NCBI RefSeq assembly: GCF_003675385.1
Contig: NZ_RCWZ01000001.1
Coordinates: 1,178,001 to 1,242,000 of the forward strand
DNA: 64,000 nucleotides
Direction of reading: 5' to 3'
Origin: Mucilaginibacter kameinonensis
GTDB lineage: Bacteria; Bacteroidota; Bacteroidia; Sphingobacteriales; Sphingobacteriaceae
Shown here piece by piece: positions 1 through 8,888 of this stretch. The position numbers were made by a program, and so were the translations under genes. How positions within the stretch are numbered: position 1 is the stretch's first letter; every line of letters begins with the position of its first letter. Below the pieces are notes generated by a model that was not told the DNA's origin, made no database searches, and saw only the letters and a program-made list of their open reading frames with translations.

Positions 1-68
1 TGACAAGTATAATATAGTTGCCTTATTGATATGATAACTATATTAGATAATGGATTAAATATTAAGTA

Positions 69-293
69 TCAAACCAATCCCATACTCTCCCTATACTCCT
101 GCTGAAGAATTAGCAGGCAGTTAGCACATAAGCATCCCTCATACAGCTCACTCACATACTGCACCTCGTTAATGGTGAGCTGCACCGTACTGCATTGACA
201 CTTGGTGAATGAATTGGCTTTACATTCAAAAGGTGTTTCGCAACGTTCGCAACGGATGATCTCGTGTTTGGGCATTTCTTTGTTTGAGTTCAT
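69..293 (-). CDS. Cysteine-rich CWC-type small protein
   Basis: A 74-residue protein with eight cysteines: C15 and C18 (CxxC), C24, C32 and C34 (KCQC), then C54, C56 and C59 (CLCANC). The order CxxC, FxC, CxC, CLCxxC matches the Cys_rich_CWC family (a small probable zinc-binding fold of unknown role). There is no signal peptide, so it should be cytoplasmic. The ATG at 293 lies inside a 7-nt periodic repeat array (288-315), so its leader is repeat-derived. It is downstream of nrdA on the same strand, but the nrdA terminator separates them. Family call fairly sure; function unknown. Confidence 0.75.
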   Translation of the reverse strand: MNSNKEMPKHEIIRCERCETPFECKANSFTKCQCSTVQLTINEVQYVSELYEGCLCANCLLILQQEYRESMGLV

Positions 294-405
294 GGCCTAT
301 GGTTCATAGATCATGAGTAGGGCAAAAATAGATAATGGTACCGGCAATTATAAAATGTAAGTGTCATAAATAAAGTGCACCTATAACTATGATCCATGAA
401 CTAAA
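288..405. repeat. Inverted pair of 7-nt periodic arrays, family I (GTTCATA-like)
   Basis: Four consecutive heptads run from 288 to 315: GTTCATG, GCCTATG, GTTCATA, GATCATG. About 65 nt further on, 381-401 reads CTATAAC, TATGATC, CATGAAC, which is the same word type in the opposite orientation. The left arm covers the start codon of the CWC gene. The same word family, with the same inverted layout, occurs at 24608-24710. Confidence 0.6.
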
Positions 406-406
406 C

Positions 407-438
407 GAAAAAAACCCATAAACCGTAGTCTATGGGCT
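407..438 (-). terminator. nrdA terminator
   Basis: On the minus strand a hairpin with arms at 431-437 and 414-420 (GCCCATA / TATGGGT) and a 10-nt loop is followed by a run of T (407-413). It lies 49 nt downstream of the nrdA stop codon. Confidence 0.7.
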
Positions 439-452
439 TCAAAATTATCTTA

Positions 453-488
453 CGGACTTTCCGACCTCGGACTTCCGACTAAAAACTT
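453..488. repeat. 7-nt periodic array, family II (nnnACTT-like)
   Basis: Heptads read CGGACTT, (T), CCGACCT, CGGACTT, CCGACTA, AAAACTT. The nrdA stop codon (487-489) falls in the last unit. The same word type forms an inverted pair at 38735-38804. Confidence 0.55.
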
Positions 489-2859
489 ACGCAGAGCAAG
501 TCACGCAGCCTTCTTCCATTGAGCAGGTTGGGCCTGCAGGAATTTCGTCGGCAACGGCGTCAACAACGGCTGGGATAACCGGATCCATGTTTTTACCACC
601 CTGGTTTTCAACGGTAAATTTAACCGCTTGCGAAGCTGCCTGTGTACGCAGGTAGTACATACCTGTTTTCAAACCTTTTTTCCATGCATAGAAGTGCATT
701 GAAGTTAGCTTAGAAGCGTTTGGCGAGTTGATGAACAAGTTCAGAGATTGCGACTGGCAAATGTACGCGCCCCTGTCGGCAGCCATATCAATGATGCTAC
801 GCATTTTGATTTCCCAAACAGTTTTGTACAATGCTTTGATATCAGCAGGGATCTCAGGAATTTCCTGGATTGAACCGTTAGCGCTGATGATCTTGTCTTT
901 CATGCTGGTGCTCCACAAGCCAAGGTTAACCAGGTCACGTAATAAGTATTTGTTCACTACGATGAACTCACCGCTTAATACACGACGGGTGTAAATGTTT
1001 GAGGTATATGGCTCAAAGCATTCGTTGTTGCCTAATATCTGTGATGTTGACGCTGTTGGCATAGGCGCAACTAACAATGAGTTACGTACGCCATGGTTCA
1101 TTACATCTAAACGCAGGTTTTCCCAATCCCAACGACCGCTTTCCGGTTTTACACCCCATAGGTCAAACTGGAATTTACCTTGTGACAGTGGTGAGCCTTT
1201 GAACGTTTCGTAAGCGCCATCTTTTATAGCCATATCTTTTGAAGCTGTCATTGCTGCAAAGTAGATGGTTTCAAAAATCTCAATGTTCAGTTTTTTAGCT
1301 TCGTCGCTTTCAAACGGCATACGTAGCTGGATGAAAGTATCGGCCAAACCTTGTACACCTAAGCCGATAGGACGGTGACGTAAGTTTGAATACTCGGCTT
1401 CTTTAACAGGGTAGTAGTTACCATCAATGATCCTGTTAAGGTTTACGGTAGCCTGGTAAGTTACTTCGTATAGTTTATCATGGTCAAAAGCACCGTTGTT
1501 GATGTAACGTGGCAACGCTAATGAAGCCAGGTTACAAACCGCTACTTCGTTTGCATCGGTATACTCGATGATCTCGGTGCAAAGGTTTGAGCTTTTAATG
1601 GTACCTAAGTTTTGCTGGTTTGATTTACCGTTGGCAGCATCTTTATATAATAAGTATGGTGTACCGGTTTCAACCTGAGCGTCAAGTACTGCAAACCATA
1701 GCTCTTGTGCTTTTACAGTGCGGCGCTGACGGCCTTCTTTTTCGTATTTGGTGTAAAGCTCTTCAAATTCTTTACCCCAGCAATCGGCTAAGCCTGGTGC
1801 TTCGTGCGGGCAAAATAAGCTCCAATCTTCATTAGCTTCAACGCGTTGCATGAACAGGTCAGATACCCAAAGGGCATAGAACAAGTCGCGGGCACGCATT
1901 TCTTCTTTACCGTGGTTTTTACGCAGGTCAAGGAATTCGAAGATATCGGCATGCCATGGCTCTAAGTAAACAGCGAAAGCGCCTTTACGTTTACCACCAC
2001 CCTGATCTACATAACGTGCAGTATCATTAAATACACGCAGCATTGGGATAATACCATTGCTGGTACCGTTAGTGCCGCTGATGTATGAACCCGTAGCCCT
2101 TACATTGTGGATGCTTAAACCGATACCACCCGCGCTTTGCGAAATTTTAGCGGTTTGTTTCAAAGTATCATAAATACCTTCAATGCTGTCATCTTTCATG
2201 GTTAACAGGAAGCATGACGACATTTGTGGTTTTGGTGTACCAGCATTGAACAGGGTTGGTGTAGCATGTGTAAACCAACGCTCGCTCATTAAATGGTATG
2301 TTTTAATAGCGCTTTCAATATCGTGCTTGTGGATGCCTACCGATACACGCATAAACAAATGTTGAGGACGCTCAGCAATTTTACCGTCTATTTTTAACAG
2401 GTACGATTTTTCAAGGGTTTTAAAGCCGAAGTAATCGAAACCAAAGTCGCGGTCATAAATGATGGTGCTATCAAGTAACTCAGCGTTTTCCTGGATCACT
2501 TCCCAAACATCATCAGCAATAAGTGAGGCATCTTTACCGGTTTTCTTGTCAACGTATTCATGCAGGAGGCGCATGGTTTCAGAAAACGATTTGATGGTGT
2601 TTTTGTGCAGGTTTGATACCGCTATACGCGAAGCCAGCAAAGCATAATCAGGATGCTTGGTGGTTAATGAAGCGGCGGTTTCGGCAGCCAGGTTATCCAG
2701 CTCGGAGGTGGTTACGCCATCAAATAAACCTTCAATTACCTTTTTAGCCACATCAATAGGGTCAACTAACTGAAACCCATAGCACAGTTTTTCAATACGT
2801 GCTGTGATCTTGTCAAATTTTACGGACTCTCTTCTACCGTCTCTTTTTATTACGAACAT
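487..2859 (-). CDS. nrdA: Ribonucleoside-diphosphate reductase, class Ia alpha subunit
   Basis: The large catalytic subunit reduces ribonucleoside diphosphates to deoxyribonucleotides in the cytoplasm, paired with NrdB. The 790 residues begin with an ATP-cone (about 1-90), the allosteric activity site. The active-site cysteines are visible: C216 in SSCF, the thiyl-radical site C427 in NLCTE with N425 and E429, and C442 in [14 protein letters not shown] tyrosine pair lies near the C-terminus. The tail ends with a cysteine set ([10 protein letters not shown]) for re-reduction by thioredoxin or glutaredoxin. The gene follows nrdB on the same strand with a 146-nt gap. The start has a strong Shine-Dalgarno-like AAGGAGGGGG just upstream, unusual for Bacteroidota. 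Confidence 0.97.
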   Translation of the reverse strand: MFVIKRDGRRESVKFDKITARIEKLCYGFQLVDPIDVAKKVIEGLFDGVTTSELDNLAAETAASLTTKHPDYALLASRIAVSNLHKNTIKSFSETMRLLHEYVDKKTGKDASLIADDVWEVIQENAELLDSTIIYDRDFGFDYFGFKTLEKSYLLKIDGKIAERPQHLFMRVSVGIHKHDIESAIKTYHLMSERWFTHATPTLFNAGTPKPQMSSCFLLTMKDDSIEGIYDTLKQTAKISQSAGGIGLSIHNVRATGSYISGTNGTSNGIIPMLRVFNDTARYVDQGGGKRKGAFAVYLEPWHADIFEFLDLRKNHGKEEMRARDLFYALWVSDLFMQRVEANEDWSLFCPHEAPGLADCWGKEFEELYTKYEKEGRQRRTVKAQELWFAVLDAQVETGTPYLLYKDAANGKSNQQNLGTIKSSNLCTEIIEYTDANEVAVCNLASLALPRYINNGAFDHDKLYEVTYQATVNLNRIIDGNYYPVKEAEYSNLRHRPIGLGVQGLADTFIQLRMPFESDEAKKLNIEIFETIYFAAMTASKDMAIKDGAYETFKGSPLSQGKFQFDLWGVKPESGRWDWENLRLDVMNHGVRNSLLVAPMPTASTSQILGNNECFEPYTSNIYTRRVLSGEFIVVNKYLLRDLVNLGLWSTSMKDKIISANGSIQEIPEIPADIKALYKTVWEIKMRSIIDMAADRGAYICQSQSLNLFINSPNASKLTSMHFYAWKKGLKTGMYYLRTQAASQAVKFTVENQGGKNMDPVIPAVVDAVADEIPAGPTCSMEEGCVTCSA

Positions 2860-2879
2860 TTTCCCCCTCCTTTTGCCCC
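2860..2879 (-). promoter_or_regulatory. Strong Shine-Dalgarno-like site before nrdA
   Basis: Read on the minus strand, the sequence before the nrdA ATG is AAAGGAGGGGGAAAATG. Most genes in this window have only A-rich leaders, so a full AGGAGG-type site is noteworthy. It may support high or coupled translation of the second gene of the nrdB-nrdA unit. Confidence 0.5.
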
Positions 2880-2940
2880 GTTAAAAGCGAAGCTTTTTTA
2901 GTTAATATTATTGTGATTTGATTATTTTCTTGAACCTGAA

Positions 2941-2976
2941 CCTTGATTTTCCTGATTTGAGGATTGCCTGATATTG
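2941..2976. repeat. 8-nt periodic short array
   Basis: Units CCTGATTT, GAGGATTG, CCTGATAT place GAT every 8 nt, with one further unit 9 nt upstream (CTTGATTTT). It lies in the nrdB-nrdA gap. It resembles the other short-period arrays in the window, but the period and word differ. Confidence 0.35.
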
Positions 2977-3005
2977 GAGTAAAGCCTAACCTCTAATCTC
3001 CAAAC

Positions 3006-3980
3006 CTAAAAATCATCATCAAGTGAAAAGCTTTTGCTTTCGGCCGATGCGTTCAGTACACCACTTTTTTGATAGTCGCCTACGCGTTTTTCAAAGAAGT
3101 TGGTTTTTCCCTGCAACGAGATCATTTCCATGAAATCGAATGGGTTGGTCGCGTTATAATATTTATCGTAACCCAGTTCGCTCAGCCATCTGTCGGCCAC
3201 AAATTCAATGTATTGGCTCATCAGTTTGGCGTTCATGCCTATCAGGTTAACCGGCAACGCGTCGGTTACAAATTCTTTTTCTATCTCAACCGCATCGGTA
3301 ATGATCTTGGTAACCTGCTCTTGCGGAAGTTTGTTTTCAAGCATGCTATATAATAAACAGGCAAATTCGCAGTGTGAGCCTTCATCGCGCGAGATCAACT
3401 CATTGCTGAAAGTAAGGCCTGGCATTAAGCCACGTTTTTTAAGCCAGAATATAGAGCAAAAGCTACCTGAAAAGAAAATGCCTTCAACAGCCGCAAATGC
3501 AACCAAGCGCTCGGCAAAGTTGCCGTTGTTGATCCATTTTAATGCCCACTCGGCTTTTTTGCCTACACATGGTACAGTTTCAATGGCATGGAAAAGACGA
3601 TCTTTTTCGGCCGGATCTTTCACGTAGGTGTCTATCAGCAGGGCGTAAGTTTCAGAGTGAATGTTCTCCATCATGATCTGGAAACCGTAAAAGCAACGAG
3701 CCTCAGGCAATTGCACTTCACTCATGAAGTTTACCGCCAGGTTTTCGTTCACGATACCGTCACTTGCTGCAAAAAATGCAAGGATGTGTGAAATGAAATG
3801 TTTTTCGCCCGAATTAAGATTTTCCCAGTGTTTAAGGTCGTCCGAAAGATCGATCTCTTCGGCTGTCCAGAAGCTGGCTTCCGCTTTTTTGTACATCTCC
3901 CAGATTTTGGGATACTTGATGGGAAGGATAACAAACCGGTCCTTGTTTTCCCGTAGTAATAATTCGTTTTCCAAACTCAT
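3006..3980 (-). CDS. nrdB: Ribonucleoside-diphosphate reductase, class Ia beta subunit
   Basis: The small radical-generating subunit (324 residues) carries a diiron-tyrosyl cofactor and activates NrdA. Expected ligands are seen in order: D44, E105 and H108 (MENIH), E166 (VEGIFF), and E200 and H203 (RDEGSH). The radical tyrosine is Y112 four residues after H108 (HSETY). This matches class Ia/Ib R2 proteins; the nrdA partner with an ATP-cone favours class Ia. It is the first gene of an nrdB-nrdA unit, the reverse of the Escherichia coli order. A candidate -7 element (4189-4196) gives it a leader of about 200 nt. Confidence 0.96.
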   Translation of the reverse strand: MSLENELLLRENKDRFVILPIKYPKIWEMYKKAEASFWTAEEIDLSDDLKHWENLNSGEKHFISHILAFFAASDGIVNENLAVNFMSEVQLPEARCFYGFQIMMENIHSETYALLIDTYVKDPAEKDRLFHAIETVPCVGKKAEWALKWINNGNFAERLVAFAAVEGIFFSGSFCSIFWLKKRGLMPGLTFSNELISRDEGSHCEFACLLYSMLENKLPQEQVTKIITDAVEIEKEFVTDALPVNLIGMNAKLMSQYIEFVADRWLSELGYDKYYNATNPFDFMEMISLQGKTNFFEKRVGDYQKSGVLNASAESKSFSLDDDF

Positions 3981-4488
3981 AAACGTTTACCTTTTTTATA
4001 TTTTCCTTCAGTTGAGGTATTCAGACACGAAAGCGGGCCTTACTTTTTGATAAAGCCTTACATTGTTGATGCCATCGGATTGCTCCTTAGCAATTATGTT
4101 CTGTAACTTTCTGACAGCCAATTGTTTAATTAGGGATTGACGAGTGCGTCGGGCTGCCGGCTGAATGCCTTTTTTATTACTTGTTGAGCAAAGTTAATGT
4201 TTGAGTTGTGTACTTGTGAATGATAGTTTTTCACAAATAGCCGAGTTATCAACACTTATGTGTATGGGAGTTATTAACACTAAAAATTAATGAACTTGAA
4301 AAGAGGGGGTTAAAATCACAGCTATAAATTAATGCCTTCGAAACTTGCAGATTACGATAATTTAACATTGTAAATTACTTGACGTTTTACCGACAATTAT
4401 TGCCAATTGTGAAATGCTTTTGCTGTGTGAAAGTATCAAAATTAAAATTGTAAAATAAATTACACATCCTGTGAAAATGTGGAAAACA
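3981..4488. other. Long nrdB leader and upstream region
   Basis: This 500-base stretch has no convincing gene. Its minus strand would carry the nrdB leader, with GC-rich potential hairpins around 4144-4165 and an AAGGAG followed by a 5-codon ORF near 4066-4084. Upstream of the promoter are three sequences one base away from the DnaA box TTATCCACA: TTATCAACA (4246-4254), TTATTAACA (4271-4279), and TTTTCCACA on the minus strand (4478-4486). No known riboswitch core was recognised. Confidence 0.4.
4189..4196 (-). promoter_or_regulatory. Candidate nrdB promoter -7 element
   Basis: TAACTTTG on the minus strand matches the Bacteroidota TAnnTTTG element exactly. No clear -33 TTG is seen. Transcription from here would give a leader of about 200 nt before nrdB. 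Confidence 0.4.
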
Positions 4489-4489
4489 A

Positions 4490-4522
4490 ATACGCCCGTA
4501 AGTCATCAACTTACGGGCGTAT
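4490..4522 (-). terminator. msrB terminator
   Basis: A perfect 13-bp stem (4490-4502 with 4510-4522, core ACGCCCGTAAG) and a 7-nt loop are followed on the minus strand by TTTGTTTT. It begins 19 nt past the msrB stop. Confidence 0.8.
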
Positions 4523-4540
4523 TCCTCAAAGTTTTACGAT

Positions 4541-4912
4541 TTATTTTACGTCCTCAAGCGGAACAAATTTCATCGATACCGAGTTCACGCAGTGGCGTGT
4601 GTTTTTAGCTGTCATGTACTCCCCTTCAAACACGTGGCCCAGGTGGGCACCACAATTCGCGCATAAGATTTCAACCCTCCGGCCATCCGCATCTGTCTCA
4701 CGGCGAACAGCTCCTGGAATTTCATCATCAAAGCTTGGCCAGCCGCAAAACGATTCAAATTTATCTTCCGAACGGTACAGCGGCGAGTCGCAACGTTTGC
4801 AAACGTATAAGCCCTGTGCCTTGTTGTTAAGCAACGAACCTGTGAACGGACGTTCGGTGCCTTTGTATAATATTACCCTTTCTTCTTCGGGCGTTAATTG
4901 ATTGTACTCCAT
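4541..4912 (-). CDS. msrB: Peptide methionine-(R)-S-oxide reductase
   Basis: This enzyme reduces the R-epimer of methionine sulfoxide in proteins. The 123-residue sequence is a single MsrB domain. It has CGWPSFD, two zinc-binding CxxC pairs (CKRC and CANC), the GHVFEGE-type segment, and the catalytic cysteine in [11 protein letters not shown] near the C-terminus. It has no signal peptide, so it acts in the cytoplasm. The stereochemical partner, msrA, is encoded separately at 53182-53727 in this window. It is a single-gene unit with its own terminator. Confidence 0.95.
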   Translation of the reverse strand: MEYNQLTPEEERVILYKGTERPFTGSLLNNKAQGLYVCKRCDSPLYRSEDKFESFCGWPSFDDEIPGAVRRETDADGRRVEILCANCGAHLGHVFEGEYMTAKNTRHCVNSVSMKFVPLEDVK

Positions 4913-5051
4913 ATATTTTGATTACTCCGATTGGTTTTAATTTCACCGGTTGATGAGCTCAATCCGATGTTTTAATCTATATAAAGATACGACAATTTGG
5001 AGCGATATAATGTTTTACGAGTTGATGTTTACACTGGTTTGACGGGGATTT

Positions 5052-5090
5052 AAATGTGCAGATGTGCAAATTTCAGGTGTGCGGATGAGG
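5052..5090. repeat. 8-nt periodic short array (nnATGTGC)
   Basis: Units AAATGTGC, AGATGTGC, AAATTTC, AGGTGTGC, GGATGAGG follow each other in the msrB/hydrolase gap. The period is 8 nt with one 7-nt unit. Confidence 0.4.
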
Positions 5091-5157
5091 GAAGGTAATT
5101 ATCGCTGTCGCAGGTTTAAAGTCCGTAGCTAAGCATGGCTTCAGCTGACGTTATGAA

Positions 5158-5700
5158 TTAGTATCCCGTATCCAGTTTTTTCAATAAATCCAGCCCTTTA
5201 TTCCAGTCGCCATAGTTTGCTGACGCATTGATATGGCCGGCGTCACCAATATTCACAACTTCACTCCCCCAACTGTCTGCAAATAGGTGGGCCCGTTCCG
5301 GGGTTACGTAGAAATCATTGTTGCTAATCACTGTTATAGATTTGAATGGCAGTTTTCCTAAAGGCATCGGCGTAAAGCCACTTGTACCGGTTGGATAGCT
5401 ATCCGCTTCGGTATCACTCGGTGCAACCAGTAATGCGCCCTTTATCCCGATATTGTATTGCCTGGCCCAATAGGCTATGGCAGCGCAAGCCAGACTGTGA
5501 CCAACTAAAATTACGTTTGACGGATCGTAGCGTTTTACATAGTCGTTCAAAGTTTTTACCCAATCGCTGCAAACCGGGGTTTCCCAATCCTGTTGTTCAA
5601 CACGGGTGAAATTGAACTGCTTTTCCCAAATGCTTTGCCAGTGTTGAGGGCCTGAATTACCCAATCCCGGATGTATAAGAATATCAGCGTTGAAAGTCAT
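5158..5700 (-). CDS. RBBP9/YdeN-type alpha/beta hydrolase
   Basis: A 180-residue single-domain serine hydrolase of the RBBP9/YdeN type. The N-terminus has HPGLGNSGPQHW, typical of the family's oxyanion loop. The nucleophile is S69 in VGHSLA, and a histidine follows in DAGHINA near residue 155. An acidic residue lies between them. No signal peptide is present, so it is likely cytoplasmic. The natural substrate is not predictable; the family includes small-ester hydrolases. The SRPBCC gene lies just upstream on the same strand, about 85 nt away. Confidence 0.85.
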   Translation of the reverse strand: MTFNADILIHPGLGNSGPQHWQSIWEKQFNFTRVEQQDWETPVCSDWVKTLNDYVKRYDPSNVILVGHSLACAAIAYWARQYNIGIKGALLVAPSDTEADSYPTGTSGFTPMPLGKLPFKSITVISNNDFYVTPERAHLFADSWGSEVVNIGDAGHINASANYGDWNKGLDLLKKLDTGY

Positions 5701-5785
5701 GATTTCGGTAAGGTGTTAAATTGTCTGATCATTGAATGCTCAATATATGGATTTTTAAACAGTTGCCCGTAGTAGGCTAAAGTAG

Positions 5786-6262
5786 TTAAGCTCTCCCTTT
5801 AGGGGGCTGGGGGGCTTCAGCAACCTGTTTGATCACTTCATTTCTTTTCAGCAACAACCTCGTCATGTAGTTTGAAAGAAAAAGTCCGTTCACAAGATCT
5901 CCTAAGATCCCGCCCGGCGATTCAAACGTAAAAATATCCCGCATCATGGTTTGGTTAAGGATGGGGTAAAAATAATGCTCATGCGTAAAACTTTTGAATG
6001 CGCCCTCAACCATGATATCCGTAAAATGACTGGGATATTCCATTTCGGTGATTTTAGAAGTGAGGTTTTGCCATATACCGAAATGTTTTGCCCGCCAGGT
6101 AACGCTTTCGCCAAGTTCAATGAGGCCGCTTGTACGCCCGGCAATAGCTTGCTCGCCGGTGTGTTTGGTTGATTCTACATGTACATCGATATTACGGGCA
6201 ATGTCAAATACTTTTTCAATGGGGGCATTAATATGGGTAGCAAGTAAGATCTGTGACGGCAT
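5786..6262 (-). CDS. SRPBCC-fold protein with repeat-derived C-terminus
   Basis: 158 residues. The N-terminus (HINAPIEKVFDIARNIDVH) and later IVEGAF-like strands and EHYFYP segment fit the SRPBCC/START-like ligand-binding fold, close to uncharacterised cell-division-inhibitor-like or cyclase-like SRPBCC proteins. The last residues, EAPQPPKGRA, are encoded by a copy of the dispersed CCCCCTAAAGGGGG repeat (5792-5818). The ancestral stop was probably lost and the reading frame extended into the repeat. The ligand is unknown. Confidence 0.8.
   Translation of the reverse strand: MPSQILLATHINAPIEKVFDIARNIDVHVESTKHTGEQAIAGRTSGLIELGESVTWRAKHFGIWQNLTSKITEMEYPSHFTDIMVEGAFKSFTHEHYFYPILNQTMMRDIFTFESPGGILGDLVNGLFLSNYMTRLLLKRNEVIKQVAEAPQPPKGRA
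5792..5818 (-). repeat. CCCCCTAAAGGGGG-type dispersed repeat, copy 1
   Basis: On the minus strand it reads GAAGCCCCCCAGCCCCCTAA and continues AGGGAG. It encodes the C-terminal tail of the SRPBCC protein. Four more copies are at 13541, 14387, 23024 and 23088. Confidence 0.75.
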
Positions 6263-6271
6263 AAGCTATAA

Positions 6272-6300
6272 CAAAAAAGGCTGTCGTTTAACGACAGCCT
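6272..6300 (-). terminator. asnS terminator
   Basis: The stem AGGCTGTCGTT with ACGACAGCCT (6278-6300) is followed on the minus strand by six T (6272-6277). It lies 64 nt past the asnS stop and 10 nt before the SRPBCC start, so it insulates the two genes. Confidence 0.8.
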
Positions 6301-6363
6301 AAATATAGTGTTACGCCCTTGCAATAATCAGCGTAATTATAAAAATCAAAAAATAATCAACGG

Positions 6364-7800
6364 TTAAAATTCCGCGTTTTTAGGGAACCTTGGGAATGGG
6401 ATCACATCACGAATGTTGCCCATACCGGTAACAAACAGCACCAAACGCTCAAATCCTAAACCAAAGCCGGCATGCGGGCAAGAACCAAAACGACGGGTAT
6501 CCAGGTACCACCAAAGTTCTTCGGTAGGGATGCCCATTTCGTTCATGCGTTGCTCCAGTTTGTCTAAACGCTCTTCACGCTGAGAACCACCAACAATTTC
6601 GCCGATACCCGGGAACAGGATGTCCATGGCACGCACGGTTTTACCGTCATCGTTCTGGCGCATATAAAAGGCTTTGATCTCCTTCGGATAATCTGTCAGG
6701 ATCACCGGTTTTTTGAAGTGTTTTTCAACCAGGTAACGCTCATGCTCGCTCTGGAGATCGGTGCCCCAGCCTTCAATCGGGTAAACAAACTTTTTCTTTT
6801 TGTTTGGGGTTGATTCCTTCAGGATGTCGATAGCTTCAGTATAAGTAAGGCGTTCAAAATCGTTATTTAAGCAAAATTGCAGTTTTTCAAGCAATGACAT
6901 TTCCGAACGCTCGTTTTGCGGTTTAGTTTTTTCTTCCTCGGTTAAACGCTGGGTTAAAAACTCAATGTCATCGGCATTTTTATCCAATGCATATTTGATC
7001 ACGTATTTCAGCATGTCCTCTGCAAGGTCCATGTTGTCAACCAGGTCGTTAAACGCAACTTCGGGCTCAATCATCCAAAACTCGGCAAGGTGACGGGTTG
7101 TGTTTGAATTTTCGGCTCGGAAAGTTGGGCCGAAGGTATAAATATCGCTCAGGGCCATAGCGCCAAGTTCACCTTCCAGCTGACCGGATACGGTTAAGTT
7201 AGTGGCACGGCCAAAAAAGTCCTGTTTGAAATCTATCTCCCCTGTTTCGGTTTTCGGGATGTTATCCAGGTCAAAGTTGGTAACGTGGAATGTTTCGCCC
7301 GCACCTTCTGCGTCTGAAGCGGTTATTACCGGTGTATGCAGGTAAACAAACCCGCGCTCCTGGAAAAACTGGTGCACCGCGAATGCCAGACTGTTGCGCA
7401 CCCTGAAAATAGCGCCAAAGGTGCTGGTGCGGAAACGCAGGTGAGCATGTTCGCGCAAAAACTCCAGGCTATGTTTTTTTGGTTGGATAGGATATTTTTC
7501 AGGATCGCTGTCGCCTAAAATTTCAATCTCACTTGCTACAACTTCAACAGTTTGACCTTTACCTAAAGAGGCAATCAGTTTGCCCTGAACGCTTAGCGCT
7601 GCACCAACGGTAATGCGTTTAAGCAAAGCTGGGTCGGTGTTTTCAAAATCGACAACAATCTGGATATTATTATTAGTTGAGCCATCATTCAAAGCAATAA
7701 AACGATTTGAACGGAATGCGCGCACCCATCCTTTAACTGTTACATCAATTTCGGTTTGCTGGCTTTGCAGCAATGCTTTGATCTTAGTTCGCTGACTCAT
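6364..7800 (-). CDS. asnS: Asparagine--tRNA ligase
   Basis: This enzyme charges tRNA-Asn with asparagine in the cytoplasm. It has an N-terminal OB-fold anticodon-binding domain (about 1-110) and a class II catalytic core. Motif 2 is seen around [17 protein letters not shown] and motif 3 at [10 protein letters not shown]. The length of 478 residues is normal for AsnRS. The start is placed at the ATG at 7800 (MSQRTKIK). A longer frame exists to 7863, but its first codons cover the candidate promoter element at 7842-7849. The gene appears monocistronic. Confidence 0.96.
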   Translation of the reverse strand: MSQRTKIKALLQSQQTEIDVTVKGWVRAFRSNRFIALNDGSTNNNIQIVVDFENTDPALLKRITVGAALSVQGKLIASLGKGQTVEVVASEIEILGDSDPEKYPIQPKKHSLEFLREHAHLRFRTSTFGAIFRVRNSLAFAVHQFFQERGFVYLHTPVITASDAEGAGETFHVTNFDLDNIPKTETGEIDFKQDFFGRATNLTVSGQLEGELGAMALSDIYTFGPTFRAENSNTTRHLAEFWMIEPEVAFNDLVDNMDLAEDMLKYVIKYALDKNADDIEFLTQRLTEEEKTKPQNERSEMSLLEKLQFCLNNDFERLTYTEAIDILKESTPNKKKKFVYPIEGWGTDLQSEHERYLVEKHFKKPVILTDYPKEIKAFYMRQNDDGKTVRAMDILFPGIGEIVGGSQREERLDKLEQRMNEMGIPTEELWWYLDTRRFGSCPHAGFGLGFERLVLFVTGMGNIRDVIPFPRFPKNAEF

Positions 7801-7841
7801 AAATTGTAATTCTGTATAAAACTGTATAATTTTTAGAGTCG

Positions 7842-7849
7842 CAAAAATA
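7842..7849 (-). promoter_or_regulatory. Candidate asnS promoter -7 element
   Basis: TATTTTTG on the minus strand matches TAnnTTTG, 41 nt before the chosen asnS ATG. It supports the shorter reading frame. Confidence 0.45.
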
Positions 7850-7973
7850 CAATTAATTATCAAAGCTTACTTTGAAACATCAGCTAAAAAACACAGCGAG
7901 GGACAGGAGCGGAACGAGGCAAATTATTAAGGGAAGGGGAGATGGAAGAAAAAGATGTGCGGGGGAAACACAA

Positions 7974-7996
7974 CCGGGAGCATATCAGGCTCCCGG
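7974..7996 (-). terminator. Hairpin after the small lipoprotein gene
   Basis: The 8-bp stem CCGGGAGC/GCTCCCGG has a 7-nt loop. It lies 20 nt past the stop of the lipoprotein gene at 8016. The T-tract is imperfect (TTGTGTTT). Confidence 0.6.
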
Positions 7997-8015
7997 CTAT
8001 TTCTTTTTCTGAAGC

Positions 8016-8225
8016 TTATTGACCTGATACCATAATGGTGTCACGACGTAAGCTTGGAGTCGCCTTGCTGCCAACCATAATTGTGTCTTTGCCTTTATTC
8101 AATGACTGATTAAGGATGCTTTTTTTAGCAGTAGCACTGTCTTGTGCAGGCGCTACGCCATTTTTTTGACAGCCAGCCAGTAACATGAATGATACTGAGG
8201 CGATTAATAATAGAGCTTTTTTCAT
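8016..8225 (-). CDS. Small lipoprotein, unknown function
   Basis: 69 residues: a lipoprotein signal peptide with lipobox LAGC (lipidated C19), then a short polar tail. The tail contains DTIMV twice (near residues 47 and 62), suggesting a small internal duplication. No recognised domain. Such short lipoproteins are common in Bacteroidota and often lineage-specific. Confidence 0.7.
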   Translation of the reverse strand: MKKALLLIASVSFMLLAGCQKNGVAPAQDSATAKKSILNQSLNKGKDTIMVGSKATPSLRRDTIMVSGQ

Positions 8226-8283
8226 AAAACAAATTTACAACTAATACGAATGATAAGTAAGCTAAGTTACAGTAATACAAAAG

Positions 8284-8775
8284 TTAATATTTGAATGTGA
8301 CTTTAAACTTACCTTCGCTAAAGGATACCTTATCCTGATGGCTTTCAGGTGTGATATCACTCACTTTCAGGAACCTTAGCTCAAAAAATCCCTGTAGTAT
8401 TTTATTGGTTTGATTATATGAAATTATAGTTATTGAACTAAGGTGAGTTGGATCGGCAACGTATTTAGCGGTTAACGTACCTGATTTTTTAATTTGGTAA
8501 TAATTTTCGTTTGCCTTGAGCGTGTAATAGCCAACACCATCAAATACAAACTTAAAACCAACCTCTTCTTCCTCGCCTGAAGTGTTGCTTTTGGCCGATA
8601 CGGTAATGGTATCTCCCAATGTATTTGAACCTGCCGGGATAGCCTCCCATGCCATATTGTTTTTTTGTGCAAGCATAAAATCAGGTGTAACGGGAATGAC
8701 GCAGCAATCTTTCTTTTTACATGCCGAAACAAGCAGGGCCACGGCCATGGCTAACATAAACCAGTGATTTCTCAT
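8284..8775 (-). CDS. Lipoprotein, unknown function
   Basis: 163 residues. The lipobox VSAC precedes a Lys/Cys-rich start of the mature protein (KKKDCC). The remainder is beta-rich with alternating polar and hydrophobic stretches and ends in KFKVTFKY, as in small beta-sandwich lipoproteins of Bacteroidota. No catalytic motif. Probably attached to the periplasmic or outer face of a membrane. It may share a strand unit with the lipoprotein at 8016 (58-nt gap). Confidence 0.7.
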   Translation of the reverse strand: MRNHWFMLAMAVALLVSACKKKDCCVIPVTPDFMLAQKNNMAWEAIPAGSNTLGDTITVSAKSNTSGEEEEVGFKFVFDGVGYYTLKANENYYQIKKSGTLTAKYVADPTHLSSITIISYNQTNKILQGFFELRFLKVSDITPESHQDKVSFSEGKFKVTFKY

Positions 8776-8857
8776 TGCTTTGCTGATGACAGGTTAACTA
8801 ATTGTACAGGAGATATAAAGATATTTAAAAATAGGGGCATATTATACAGGCATTCAG

Positions 8858-8865
8858 TAAGTTTG
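8858..8865 (+). promoter_or_regulatory. Candidate promoter -7 element for the EamA gene
   Basis: TAAGTTTG matches TAnnTTTG and lies 23 nt before the EamA ATG. No clear -33 element. Confidence 0.4.
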
Positions 8866-8888
8866 CCCCGCATTTAAATTTACTGCCC

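Noticed and set aside
3981..4188. Cobalamin riboswitch in the nrdB leader
   Set aside because: The conserved B12-box sequence was not found, and a class Ia enzyme does not need cobalamin.
4189..4490. Possible replication origin, from the DnaA-box-like sites
   Set aside because: Only three imperfect boxes, no dnaA or dnaN nearby, no AT-rich unwinding region with ordered boxes. Kept only as a possible regulatory region.
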